This document shows, piece after piece, positions 1-8,050 of a DNA stretch of 64,000 nt. A program made the translations under genes and the position numbers. Source of the stretch: Acutalibacter sp. (GTDB lineage: Bacteria > Bacillota > Clostridia > Oscillospirales > Acutalibacteraceae); assembly GCA_020025775.1 (NCBI GenBank), contig JAHHRN010000002.1:186001-250000 (forward strand), given 5' to 3'. The first letter of the stretch is position 1. Every line of letters begins with the position of its first letter. Under the pieces are notes generated by a model that saw nothing but the letters and a program-made list of their open reading frames with translations, was not told the origin of the DNA and searched no databases.

Positions 1-644
1 ATGCGCAGATTGTCAAAGAAGAACTATTTAGCTTCGTTAATCGTCTGGAAGATGAAAACACGGATGCTTTTTTGCCAATGATTAAAGCGGAGAAGAAAGA
101 AGAAGAGGGGAAGTTCACGATTGATTCTGTGGGCGTTTTTAAAGGGGATGCACTTTCCTATGAAATAAAAGACGATGCGGTTACAGCCTTGCTTTTATTA
201 AATAATCAATTAGAGGGTGGATTTTTTACTGTTGAAAATCCAGAGTTTCAAGCCCTTAGTACAGCTCAAATTCAGTCTTCTAAAACAAAAATTCACACTA
301 AACTCGAAAAGGATAAACCGCATTATTCGGTTTATGTGAAAATGACCATTGATTTAATTGAGAATCAAAGCAAAATGCCTTCCCCGACAGATAAAAGTTT
401 TATTTTCTCTACTAAATCTCTTTGCGAAGCACGAGTGGGAAAGATGATTACCGAAAATTTGGAATCTTGTTTCAAAGAAAAAAATAGTGATCCTTATCGG
501 CTTTTCAGGCGGCTTTCATTAGAACATCCGTTTTACTATAAGAAGAATCGGCAGGATTTTAAAGATAAGCTTCCCGAAATTTCCTATGATGTTTCGGTAG
601 AAATTAAAATTTCTCATATCGGTAACGGCACGGAAAATATCTAA
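1..644 (+). CDS. Ger(x)C family spore germination protein, C-terminal part (5' end outside window)
   Basis: The open frame runs in from the left edge (first whole codon at base 3) to a TAA at 642-644, so only about 213 C-terminal residues are seen. The piece matches the C-terminal domain of Ger(x)C lipoproteins: a segment starting IDSVGVFKGDAL, then a run of alternating beta strands (SSKTKIHTKL, HYSVYVKMTIDLIE), then a helical stretch with two or three aromatic motifs (DPYRLFRRL, HPFYYKKN) and a final strand pair ending in VEIKISHIG. In the family this is the membrane-anchored C subunit of a nutrient germinant receptor, usually encoded with GerA and GerB subunits, which would lie to the left. 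The signal peptide and lipobox are not visible. A terminator follows directly. Confidence 0.8.
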   Translation, partial: AQIVKEELFSFVNRLEDENTDAFLPMIKAEKKEEEGKFTIDSVGVFKGDALSYEIKDDAVTALLLLNNQLEGGFFTVENPEFQALSTAQIQSSKTKIHTKLEKDKPHYSVYVKMTIDLIENQSKMPSPTDKSFIFSTKSLCEARVGKMITENLESCFKEKNSDPYRLFRRLSLEHPFYYKKNRQDFKDKLPEISYDVSVEIKISHIGNGTENI

Positions 645-645
645 G

Positions 646-680
646 AAAAACAGCAGCAGAAAAAATCTGTTGCTGTTTTT
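646..680 (+). terminator. Intrinsic terminator after gerC-like gene
   Basis: The arms AAAAACAGCAGCAGA and TCTGTTGCTGTTTTT pair with one G-U and end in a T-run, two bases after the stop codon. Confidence 0.85.
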
Positions 681-733
681 CTTTATCTTTAGTGAAAATT
701 TTATGGTTTTTCACATTTTCGTGTGGCTTTTTG

Positions 734-762
734 TTGAAATAATGCTTTAAATCTGTTAAAAT
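734..762 (+). promoter_or_regulatory. Sigma-A-type promoter for the GNAT gene
   Basis: TTGAAA at 734-739, 17-base spacer, TAAAAT at 757-762. It lies 31 bases upstream of the GNAT start codon. Confidence 0.6.
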
Positions 763-793
763 GAGGAAGTATTTTATGGGAGGTTAGCAGTAA

Positions 794-1270
794 ATGTCCT
801 TTTCAATTCGATTGGCAACCATAGAGGATGCCGCCCTTGTTATGGATTTCATTCAAAGCATTGCAGTGTATGAGAAAATGGAGTCCGAGGTTATCAACAC
901 AAAAGAACGTGTGGAGGAAGTTGTCTTTGGGCAAAATGCCGCCAAAGTTTTTTTAGGATTTGAAGGGGAAACACCTGTCGGTTTCGCACTCTTTTTTGAA
1001 ACTTACTCGACCTTTGTAGGGGAGAAGGGGATTCATTTAGAAGATTTGTTTGTGAATCCCGAACACAGAGGAAAGGGCTATGGTAAAGCACTTTTTGATG
1101 CTGTGGCGCGCTATACAGCCGAAGGCAACTACGGCAGAATGGAATGGGTATGCTTAGACTGGAATACCCCGTCACAGGAATTTTATAAAAAGCAGGGCGC
1201 ACATCATATGTCCCAGTGGCAGATTTACCGCTTAACCAATTTCGAAATTAAAACCATGTTAAAAAAATAA
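794..1270 (+). CDS. GNAT family N-acetyltransferase
   Basis: A 158-residue single-domain GNAT protein. It begins MSFSIRLATIEDAALVMDFI, typical of the first strand and helix of the fold. The acetyl-CoA pyrophosphate-binding loop is visible at about residues 96-108 as HRGKGYGKALFDA, preceded by the beta4 strand IHLEDLFVNPEH. The tail has WNTPSQEFYKKQGA, as in diamine (spermidine/spermine-type) acetyltransferase relatives. It should transfer an acetyl group from acetyl-CoA to an amine. The substrate cannot be told from sequence, and the polyamine resemblance is only suggestive. GGGAGG at 778-783 supports the ATG start. The following antiporter gene begins 21 bases later, so the two are probably cotranscribed. 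Confidence 0.85.
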   Translation: MSFSIRLATIEDAALVMDFIQSIAVYEKMESEVINTKERVEEVVFGQNAAKVFLGFEGETPVGFALFFETYSTFVGEKGIHLEDLFVNPEHRGKGYGKALFDAVARYTAEGNYGRMEWVCLDWNTPSQEFYKKQGAHHMSQWQIYRLTNFEIKTMLKK

Positions 1271-1291
1271 ATGTTTTAGGAGGAAATGAAA

Positions 1292-2788
1292 ATGCAAGCA
1301 ACCTTTTGGGCACTGGTGCCGCCGATTATTGCAATCGTTTTGGCGCTAATTACCAAAGAAGTTTACATTTCTTTGCTCATCGGTATTTTATCGGGAGCTA
1401 TGTTCTTTACCAACTTCCATGTTTTACAGTCCATGGAGTTGACCTTTGAAATCATGAGTGATAAGGTCGGCGGAAACATCACCATTATTATTTTCCTTGT
1501 TATTCTCGGTATGATTGTTTCCTTAATGAGCAAATCCGGTGCATCCAAAGCCTATGGAGAATGGGCAGCAAAGTCCATTAAATCCAAGCGTGGCGCACTT
1601 GCCGCAACATCCGGCCTCGGCGCGCTCATCTTTGTGGATGACTATTTTAACTGCCTGACTGTAGGTACGGTTATGAGCCCGGTTACAGACAGACAGAATG
1701 TTACTAGAGCAAAGCTCGCTTATATCATCGACTCCACTGCGGCGCCGATTTGTATTATTGCCCCGATTTCCAGTTGGGCAGCTGCTGTCGGTTCTTCTAT
1801 GCCTGAGGGAAGCTCGATTGATGGCTTTAACCTTTTCTTACATACAATTCCTGCAAACTTCTATGCACTCTTTACCATTGTCATGCTTGTTTTCTTAATT
1901 GTAACAAACTTTGACTTCGGACCGATGCGTAAATACAATGAAAAACATCCCGAAGGCGGAGACACCTTGGTGGAAGTACAGCAGGCAGAAAAAGGTACAC
2001 GTGGTAAAGTTTTGGATTTAATTATTCCGATTGTTGTATTAATCACTTTCTGTGTGCTTGGTATGCTTTATACCGGCGGCATTTTAGACGGCGTCGGTGT
2101 TCGTGAAGCTTTTGCAAGTTGTAGTGCAGGTCCTTCCCTTGCTATCGGTTCTTTCTTCACTTTGATTGTCATTTACTTATTATATATCCCGAGAAAGGTT
2201 ATTACCTCTCGTCAGTTTATGGACAGCATCACCGACGGCTTCAAGGCTATGGTTCCGGCTATCCTCATTTTGACCTTTGCTTGGACACTTAGCGGTGTTT
2301 GCGGCGAAAAATATCTCAATGCCGGTGCATTTGTAAGTGGCGTTGTGGCAAACAGCAATATTTCTACCGGTATTTTACCCGCAATTTTCTTCCTTGTTGC
2401 ACTTGGCCTTGGCTTTGCAACCGGTACATCCTGGGGTACTTTCTCCATCTTAATTCCGATTGCCGTTTCTATTTTCGGTGCAACCGATATTACCAATATT
2501 TTGACAATTTCCGTGGCATCTATTCTTGCAGGTGCGGTTTGCGGTGACCATATTTCTCCGATTTCCGACACCACAATTTTGGCATCTACAGGTGCAAACT
2601 GCAACCATTTGGATCACGTATCCACACAAACGCCCTATGCGCTTCTTGTTGCTTCCGTTTGCTTTGTAACCTATCTTATTGCAGGCTTCACTACAAACAT
2701 TTGGCTTTCTCTCGGCCTTGGCTTTGTGCTCATGCTTTTGGTTCTTTGCTCGATTTACTTTGTCAGCAAAAAGCGCCAAAAGGTATAA
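1292..2788 (+). CDS. Na+/H+ antiporter NhaC family protein
   Basis: An approximately 498-residue polytopic membrane protein with at least ten hydrophobic segments and the NhaC-family core GALIFVDDYFNCLTVGTVM (about residue 110) and the later GDHISPISDTTILAS motif. Family members (COG1757) exchange Na+ for H+, or in some branches an organic acid such as malate for lactate, across the cytoplasmic membrane. Charged residues within membrane segments (DDYFN, GDHISPISD) are the expected ion-binding sites. Two in-frame ATG codons exist at 1286 and 1292. AGGAGG at 1278-1283 is only 2 bases from the first but 8 from the second, so 1292 is preferred. The substrate is not decidable here. A terminator follows. 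Confidence 0.85.
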   Translation: MQATFWALVPPIIAIVLALITKEVYISLLIGILSGAMFFTNFHVLQSMELTFEIMSDKVGGNITIIIFLVILGMIVSLMSKSGASKAYGEWAAKSIKSKRGALAATSGLGALIFVDDYFNCLTVGTVMSPVTDRQNVTRAKLAYIIDSTAAPICIIAPISSWAAAVGSSMPEGSSIDGFNLFLHTIPANFYALFTIVMLVFLIVTNFDFGPMRKYNEKHPEGGDTLVEVQQAEKGTRGKVLDLIIPIVVLITFCVLGMLYTGGILDGVGVREAFASCSAGPSLAIGSFFTLIVIYLLYIPRKVITSRQFMDSITDGFKAMVPAILILTFAWTLSGVCGEKYLNAGAFVSGVVANSNISTGILPAIFFLVALGLGFATGTSWGTFSILIPIAVSIFGATDITNILTISVASILAGAVCGDHISPISDTTILASTGANCNHLDHVSTQTPYALLVASVCFVTYLIAGFTTNIWLSLGLGFVLMLLVLCSIYFVSKKRQKV

Positions 2789-2797
2789 TATAAACAG

Positions 2798-2835
2798 AAA
2801 AAGTGCTTTGCGGATTTGCCGCAAGGCACTTTTTT
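2798..2835 (+). terminator. Intrinsic terminator after nhaC-like gene
   Basis: AAAAAGTGC...GCACTTTTT outer arms with an inner TGCGG/CCGCA stem, ending in T-run; 10 bases after the stop. Confidence 0.85.
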
Positions 2836-2854
2836 ACAAATTTTTTAGAAAGTC

Positions 2855-2883
2855 TTTAAATCGAAAAAAGTTTCTGTTATAAT
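2855..2883 (+). promoter_or_regulatory. Extended -10 promoter for galT
   Basis: TTTAAA at 2855-2860, 17-base spacer, TATAAT at 2878-2883 preceded by TG (extended -10). The 22 bases 2864-2885 recur exactly upstream of tig (22138-22159). Confidence 0.6.
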
Positions 2884-2910
2884 AAACTAGATTCGAAAGG
2901 AATGAAGAAA

Positions 2911-4410
2911 ATGGAAATTTTTGAAGCCGTCGGCGCATTAGTTGCCTATGCACAAAAAGAGCATCTGATTGAAAAAGAGGATGCAATTTACACCCGCAAT
3001 CAGCTTTTAGAAAAGCTTTCTTTAGATGATTATAAAGAATGCGAATTAAAAGAGGATTATGCACTGGAAGACATTTTAGCTGCGATTTTAGAGTATGCTG
3101 TAGCAAACGGCCTTTGCGAGGATACCGTAACCTCTAAGGATTTGTTTGATACTAAAATTATGGGTACTTTAATTCCGAAGCCCTCTGAAGTGCAAAAGAA
3201 ATTCTGGGCGCTTTATAAGGAGAATCCGGAAAAAGCAACCGATTATTACTACAACCTCAGCCGAAAGAGCGACTATATTCGCGAATATCGTGTAAAGAAC
3301 GATTTGAAATGGACTGTAGATACCGATTACGGTAAGATTGATATTACCGTAAACCTTTCTAAGCCTGAAAAATCGCCTAAGGATATTGCGGCTGCACGTT
3401 CTATGCCGCAAAATGCATATCCGCAGTGCCAGCTTTGCAAAGAAAACGAAGGCTATGCAGGCAGACTCAATCATCCTGCCAGACAGAATCACAGAATCAT
3501 TCCGATTACCGTGAACAACAGCCAATGGTTCATGCAGTATTCTCCCTATGTTTACTACAACGAGCATTGCATCGTATTTAACGGTGCACACACACCGATG
3601 AAAATTGACGGTGCGGCATTCCACAAGCTTTTTGATTTCATTAAGCTTTTCCCGCATTACTTTGTAGGCTCTAACGCAGACTTGCCGATTGTCGGCGGTT
3701 CTATTTTGACACACGAGCATTTCCAGGGCGGCAGATACGTATTCCCCATGGAAAGAGCCGCAGTTGAAACCGAGTTCCATTTTGACGGTTTTGATGATGT
3801 TAAGGCAGGCATTGTAAAATGGCCGATGTCTGTAGTTCGTCTCCGTTCTGAAAACACCGAGCGTATTTGCGAATTAGCCGACAGAATTTTGGTTGCATGG
3901 CGTAAATACACCGATGCAGATGCTTATATTTTTGCTGAAACCGACGGCGTACCGCACAATACCATTACACCGATTGCACGTTTCAGAGACGGCGCTTTTG
4001 AGTTGGATTTGGTACTTCGCAACAACATTACAACCGAAGAATTCCCGGACGGTCTTTATCATCCGCATCCGGAATATCATCATATTAAACGTGAAAACAT
4101 CGGACTTATCGAAGTTATGGGTCTTGCTGTTTTACCGGCACGTTTAAATCGCGAAATGGCAACACTCAGAAAAGCAATTTTAAATGGTGAAGATATTTCG
4201 GCGAACGAAGAAATTGCCAAGCACGCCGAGTGGGCACAGATGCTCAAAGACAAATATACGATTACAGAGGAAAACTGTGAAGACATCCTCAAAAAGGAAA
4301 TCGGTATTGTTTTTGCCGCTATCTTAGAGCAGAGCGGTGTATATAAGAGAGATGAAGAAGGCAAAAAGCACTTCTTAGCTTTCTTAAAGCATGTAAACGA
4401 AAACGCATAA
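2911..4410 (+). CDS. galT: UDP-glucose--hexose-1-phosphate uridylyltransferase (Firmicute-type GalT)
   Basis: About 499 residues, the usual length of the Firmicute class II GalT (roughly 490-510), not the 350-residue E. coli type. The active-site region THEHFQGG (about residue 272) and the preceding NADLPIVGGS are characteristic, as is PQCQLCKENEGYAGRLNHPARQNHR in mid-protein. The enzyme swaps UMP between UDP-glucose and galactose-1-phosphate in the Leloir pathway, in the cytoplasm. No galK or galE lies alongside, so it is a single-gene unit with its own promoter and terminator. AAAGGA at 2896-2901 lies 9 bases from ATG 2911 but abuts ATG 2902, so the downstream start (MEIFEAVGALV) is preferred. 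Confidence 0.92.
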   Translation: MEIFEAVGALVAYAQKEHLIEKEDAIYTRNQLLEKLSLDDYKECELKEDYALEDILAAILEYAVANGLCEDTVTSKDLFDTKIMGTLIPKPSEVQKKFWALYKENPEKATDYYYNLSRKSDYIREYRVKNDLKWTVDTDYGKIDITVNLSKPEKSPKDIAAARSMPQNAYPQCQLCKENEGYAGRLNHPARQNHRIIPITVNNSQWFMQYSPYVYYNEHCIVFNGAHTPMKIDGAAFHKLFDFIKLFPHYFVGSNADLPIVGGSILTHEHFQGGRYVFPMERAAVETEFHFDGFDDVKAGIVKWPMSVVRLRSENTERICELADRILVAWRKYTDADAYIFAETDGVPHNTITPIARFRDGAFELDLVLRNNITTEEFPDGLYHPHPEYHHIKRENIGLIEVMGLAVLPARLNREMATLRKAILNGEDISANEEIAKHAEWAQMLKDKYTITEENCEDILKKEIGIVFAAILEQSGVYKRDEEGKKHFLAFLKHVNENA

Positions 4411-4412
4411 GT

Positions 4413-4447
4413 AAAAAAGCCTCTCACATTTTGTGGGAGGCTTTTTC
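4413..4447 (+). terminator. Intrinsic terminator after galT
   Basis: AAAAAGCCTCTCACA / TGTGGGAGGCTTTTT hairpin with T-run, directly after the stop codon. Confidence 0.9.
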
Positions 4448-4464
4448 TATTAAATTTAAAGCTT

Positions 4465-4505
4465 AAATAAAAAATAACACCGAACTTATTTTAAAGTTCG
4501 GTGTT
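4465..4505 (-). terminator. Intrinsic terminator of tRNA-Val
   Basis: Perfect 12-base arms AACACCGAACTT and AAGTTCGGTGTT around a 6-base loop (4476-4505). On the minus strand the stem is followed by a T-rich tract, just past the tRNA 3' end. Confidence 0.85.
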
Positions 4506-4510
4506 TTCTT

Positions 4511-4586
4511 TGGTGGACGTTAACGGACTCGAACCGCTGACCCTTCGCACGTCAAGCGAATGCTCTACCAACTGAGCTAAACGTCC
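4511..4586 (-). tRNA. tRNA-Val (anticodon GAC)
   Basis: On the minus strand all four stems form: acceptor GGACGTT/AACGTCC, D arm GCTC/GAGC, anticodon stem TTCGC/GCGAA around loop TTGACGT (anticodon GAC), and T arm with TTCGAGT loop. The discriminator A is followed by an encoded CCA. It is 76 bases long and reads GUC and GUU. Confidence 0.96.
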
Positions 4587-4599
4587 TCACTGGTTTTAG

Positions 4600-4628
4600 A
4601 TTATAACCGATATCTAGAAAAAAAGCAA
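4600..4628 (-). promoter_or_regulatory. Promoter of tRNA-Val
   Basis: On the minus strand TTGCTT (4623-4628), 17-base spacer, TATAAT (4600-4605), 13 bases before the tRNA 5' end. Confidence 0.8.
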
Positions 4629-4661
4629 GACCCAATTTTAAAAATTTTCTTAAAATCTTTT

Positions 4662-4690
4662 TCATAGAAAATCTGCCGTTTTCATAAGAT
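4662..4690 (+). promoter_or_regulatory. Possible SigE-type promoter for the M23/M50 pair
   Basis: TCATAGA (4662-4668), 14 bases, CATAAGAT (4683-4690). This resembles the mother-cell SigE pattern kmATAtt-N14-CATAcaxT at most positions. It would fit the known SigE control of spoIVF in Bacillus subtilis. Inference from sequence match only. Confidence 0.35.
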
Positions 4691-4736
4691 ATAAGGATGA
4701 AAAATAAGAATGCGCAGAAAGGTGTGAAAGAGCATT

Positions 4737-5552
4737 TTGGAGAATGAGAAACGAAAGTATTTAACAAGAAATGAAAGAATTTCGCGAGAATTCAGAGAGA
4801 AATATAGAGCCGAAGAAAAAGAACCACCAAAGGATTTTATGCTTTCTTTAGTCTTTACACGTTTTATTTTATTTTCTTTATTGGTTTTGCTTATCTTTGC
4901 TGTAGGTAAGGGAGGAACTAAACTTTATATGGATCTGAAAACAGCCTATCAATCTATTATGGAAGAAGATATGGGCAAAGAAGAACTCAAAGAAACCTTG
5001 TCACATTGGACTCAGTATATCGAAGAAAAAATGCCAAAAGAAACCTCTTTATATAATTTTGCAGTAAGCAATTTTTATAACGGTATGGGTGGAGAAGATG
5101 CGCCGTTTTACGGTAAAAACGCCTCGTTTGCACCGATTTTTATTACGGAACCTTTTCATAAGCCAGTAGAATTTAAACGCGTTTCCTCCTCCTTCGGACA
5201 AAGAGAAAATCCGATTACCCATAAAAACGGTTTTCATACAGGGATTGACCTTGCGGCACCGATGTATACGCCGATTTATGCAGCATTCAGTGGAAAGGTG
5301 AAAAAAATAGGGGAATCCAAAGGCCGTGGCAAATATATTGTTTTGGAGCATGGAAACGGTCTTTCCACAATTTATTGTCATTGCAATGAAATTTTTGCGA
5401 CAGAAGGCTTAAAGCTAAATGGCGGAGAAAAAATAGCAGAAGTCGGTGCAACCGGGCAAGCGACAGGGCCGCATTTGCATTTTGAAGTACAGCTTCATGA
5501 GGTTGCCTATAATCCTTCATGGCTCTTGTTTAACGATGGAACTGACAGTTAA
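4737..5552 (+). CDS. M23 family metallopeptidase, SpoIVFA-like
   Basis: A 271-residue protein: a basic cytoplasmic N-terminus, one transmembrane segment at about residues 38-57, a linker, and a C-terminal LytM (M23) domain from about residue 145. The zinc and catalytic positions are all present: HTGID (H167, D171), YCHC (H215) and HLHFE (H248). The neighbour is a SpoIVFB-like M50 protease whose start overlaps this gene by 17 bases, which is the spoIVFA-spoIVFB arrangement. In B. subtilis SpoIVFA holds SpoIVFB inactive at the outer forespore membrane and its LytM fold lacks catalytic residues. Here the site looks intact, so peptidoglycan cleavage is possible. The start is TTG 4737, with AAAGGTG 11 bases upstream. 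Confidence 0.75.
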   Translation: MENEKRKYLTRNERISREFREKYRAEEKEPPKDFMLSLVFTRFILFSLLVLLIFAVGKGGTKLYMDLKTAYQSIMEEDMGKEELKETLSHWTQYIEEKMPKETSLYNFAVSNFYNGMGGEDAPFYGKNASFAPIFITEPFHKPVEFKRVSSSFGQRENPITHKNGFHTGIDLAAPMYTPIYAAFSGKVKKIGESKGRGKYIVLEHGNGLSTIYCHCNEIFATEGLKLNGGEKIAEVGATGQATGPHLHFEVQLHEVAYNPSWLLFNDGTDS

Positions 5553-6138
5553 AGGCATTCGCGTTCGTGTGACCTTTTGGTTTTCGTTTTGTATTTGTTA
5601 TCTGCTTTGTATTGCTCGAAATGAAATTCTGTTTTATGCCGTCATATTTTCCCTTTTACATGAATGCGGTCATCTGCTTGTATGTCTTTATTGTAAAGCG
5701 AAACCCAAGGAAATTTGTTTTTCTATTTTAGGTATGACCATGGTAGAGGGCAATGACGAGAAAATAAGTTACAGAGAAGAACGCTTCATTGCCTTGGGCG
5801 GACCGCTTGTGAATCTTCTGTTTCTTGTAGGCTTCCTTGTTTGCTTCCTTTTTACCGAACGCGAAACTTATTTAACGCTTTTGATTATAAACGGTTTTAT
5901 ATTTCTTTTTAACAGTTTGCCAATATTTTCCTTGGACGGCGGTAGAGTCTTGCTTTTCACCTTGCTTTTACATGTTAAGGAGGCGGAACGCGCCTATAAA
6001 ATTGAAAAAATTGTCTCTTTAATTTTTATTATTCTGCTTTTATGGATTGGCTTTTTTGTCCTTTTCAAAACAAAATACAACGTTTCTTTACTGCTTCTTT
6101 CCTTTTATCTTCTTTCGGTTTTATATAAAAAATGTTAA
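5536..6138 (+). CDS. M50 site-2 protease, SpoIVFB-like
   Basis: A 200-residue intramembrane metalloprotease with about five hydrophobic segments. The zinc-binding HECGH (H42, E43, H46) lies in the second, and the third ligand is the D134 of NSLPIFSLDGG, the order seen in all M50 enzymes. SpoIVFB cleaves the propeptide of pro-SigK in the mother cell, and the upstream SpoIVFA-like partner suggests the same role. It lacks the C-terminal CBS domain of B. subtilis SpoIVFB (288 residues), so ATP-linked control may be missing. The start chosen is ATG 5536 inside the upstream gene. The longer frame from 5446 only reads into M23 coding sequence. Confidence 0.75.
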   Translation: MELTVKGIRVRVTFWFSFCICYLLCIARNEILFYAVIFSLLHECGHLLVCLYCKAKPKEICFSILGMTMVEGNDEKISYREERFIALGGPLVNLLFLVGFLVCFLFTERETYLTLLIINGFIFLFNSLPIFSLDGGRVLLFTLLLHVKEAERAYKIEKIVSLIFIILLLWIGFFVLFKTKYNVSLLLLSFYLLSVLYKKC

Positions 6139-6147
6139 AGAAGGGGT

Positions 6148-6176
6148 TTGCAAAATTTCGTTTTTTCGTGTATGAT
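6148..6176 (+). promoter_or_regulatory. Promoter for the radical SAM pair
   Basis: TTGCAA at 6148-6153, 17-base spacer, TATGAT at 6171-6176, 32 bases before the start codon. Confidence 0.65.
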
Positions 6177-6208
6177 ATGTGTTGAATTAAACGAAAAAGA
6201 GGTAGCTT

Positions 6209-8050
6209 ATGTTAAGTAAACAGCAAGAAGCTTTACTCAGTAAAGTACAAAAGCCTGCGAGATATACCGGCGGTGAGCTGAACAGCGTTGTCAAAGACAA
6301 AGAAAAAGTCAAATTCCGCTACGCATTTTGCTTCCCGGACACCTATGAAATCGGTATGTCGCATTTGGGTATGAAAATTCTTTACGGGCTTGTGAATGCT
6401 CGCGAAGATGCTTGGTGTGAACGTGTATTTGCGCCCGGCACGGATATGGAAGAAGAAATGCGAAAAGCCGGTGTGCCGCTGTTCGCCTTAGAAAGCAGTG
6501 ATCCAATCAAGGATTTTGATATGATTGCCTTTACACTGCAGTATGAGCTTTGCTATACGAACGTTTTAAATATGCTTGATTTAGCAGGACTTCCACTTAG
6601 AAGTAAAGATAGAACCGACTTGATGCCTATTGTTGTAGGCGGCGGTCCCTGCGTTTGCAATCCTGAACCGATTGCGGATTTCTTTGATATTTTCTTGCCC
6701 GGTGAAGGGGAAGAAGTGACCAATGAACTTATAGATCTTTTTATTGAACACAAAGAAAAAGGCTCTACTAAGCTTGAATTTTTACGAGAAGCTGCCAAAA
6801 TCGAGGGCGTATATGTACCGGCGTTTTATGATGTAACCTATCATGAAGATGGTACTATTGAAGCTGTAACGCCCAAAGAAACCGCGCCGGCTAAAGTGAA
6901 AAAACGTATTATTTCGGATTTGGATTCCACCTATTATCCGGATAAGTTTGTTGTACCCTTTATTGAAATCGTGCATGACCGTTCTGTTGCCGAAGTTTTC
7001 AGAGGCTGTATCCGCGGTTGCAGATTCTGCCAGGCCGGATTCATTTACAGACCGATTCGTGAAAAATCTGCGGCAGTCATTGATAAGCAGGCAAAATCTC
7101 TTTGTGATACCAGCGGTTATGATGAAATTTCCCTTTGCTCTTTGAGCACCAGTGACTATACACAGCTTGAGGATTTGGTAAAGAAGCTCTTCAGCTGGGC
7201 ACTGCCGCAGAAAATCAATGTAGCGCTTCCGTCTCTTCGTGTAGATAACTTCTCCGAAGAGCTTATGGAAGAACTCAAAAAAGTACGTAAGAGCGGTCTT
7301 ACCTTCGCGCCAGAAGCCGGTACGCAGAGACTTCGTGACGTTATCAATAAAAACGTCACCGAAGAAGAAGTCATGAATACCTGTGCACAGGCATTCAAGG
7401 GTGGTTGGACCTCTGTAAAGCTATATTTTATGATGGGCTTACCGACAGAAACTATGGATGATATTGTAGGTATGGCAGACTTGGCACAGAAGGTTGTCAA
7501 CCTTTACTACCAAAATCCGGACAGACCCAAGGGCAAGGCAGTGTCTGTCAGCATCAGTGTAGCTTCCTTTATTCCGAAGCCATTTACGCCTTTCCAGTGG
7601 GAACCGCAGGACACCATGGACAACCTTGTAAAAAAACAAAAAGTGCTTTTGGAAAACGTACATACGCATAAAATTCAGGTGAGCTGGCATCAGTCGCACA
7701 CCAGTTTCTTAGAGGGCGTTTTGGCACGTGGTGACAGAAAGCTATGCGATGTTATGGAAAGTGCCTACAGAAAGGGCTGTAAGTTCGATAGCTGGGATGA
7801 ACATTTCTGCTTCGAAAATTGGATGGCAGCTTTTGAAGAATGCGGTATCGACCCGACATTTTACAATAATCGTAAGCGTGAGTTTTCCGAAATTTTACCG
7901 TGGGATCATTTGGATTACGGTGTGCGTAAAGAATTTTTGATGCATGAAAACGAAAAAGCACACCGCAATGAAACCACACCGCACTGCAGATTGAAGTGCT
8001 CTGCTTGCGGTGCAGCAAAATTGAACGGAGGTCACTGTGATGCAAAATGA
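6209..8050 (+). CDS. TIGR03960 family B12-binding/radical SAM protein
   Basis: A 613-residue protein. The N-terminal 200 residues resemble a cobalamin-binding-type Rossmann domain (FCFPDTYEIGMSHLGMKILY, then VVGGGPCVCNPEP). The radical SAM core follows, with the [4Fe-4S] motif C267-x3-C271-x2-C274 in RGCIRGCRFCQAGFIYRP. Further motifs are PEAGTQRLRDVINK and YFMMGLPTE, and the C-terminus carries a CSACG cysteine pair. The family is widespread in Firmicutes and its substrate is not established. It is almost always followed by a DUF2344 partner, as here, with a 14-base overlap, which implies a shared function, perhaps RNA or protein modification. Confidence 0.88.
   Translation: MLSKQQEALLSKVQKPARYTGGELNSVVKDKEKVKFRYAFCFPDTYEIGMSHLGMKILYGLVNAREDAWCERVFAPGTDMEEEMRKAGVPLFALESSDPIKDFDMIAFTLQYELCYTNVLNMLDLAGLPLRSKDRTDLMPIVVGGGPCVCNPEPIADFFDIFLPGEGEEVTNELIDLFIEHKEKGSTKLEFLREAAKIEGVYVPAFYDVTYHEDGTIEAVTPKETAPAKVKKRIISDLDSTYYPDKFVVPFIEIVHDRSVAEVFRGCIRGCRFCQAGFIYRPIREKSAAVIDKQAKSLCDTSGYDEISLCSLSTSDYTQLEDLVKKLFSWALPQKINVALPSLRVDNFSEELMEELKKVRKSGLTFAPEAGTQRLRDVINKNVTEEEVMNTCAQAFKGGWTSVKLYFMMGLPTETMDDIVGMADLAQKVVNLYYQNPDRPKGKAVSVSISVASFIPKPFTPFQWEPQDTMDNLVKKQKVLLENVHTHKIQVSWHQSHTSFLEGVLARGDRKLCDVMESAYRKGCKFDSWDEHFCFENWMAAFEECGIDPTFYNNRKREFSEILPWDHLDYGVRKEFLMHENEKAHRNETTPHCRLKCSACGAAKLNGGHCDAK

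Noticed and set aside
894..1202. 102-codon minus-strand frame within the GNAT gene
   Set aside because: Lies wholly inside a clear GNAT coding region; its sequence is the reverse-frame shadow of that gene. The same holds for the many frames antisense to nhaC, galT, typA and the pyr genes.
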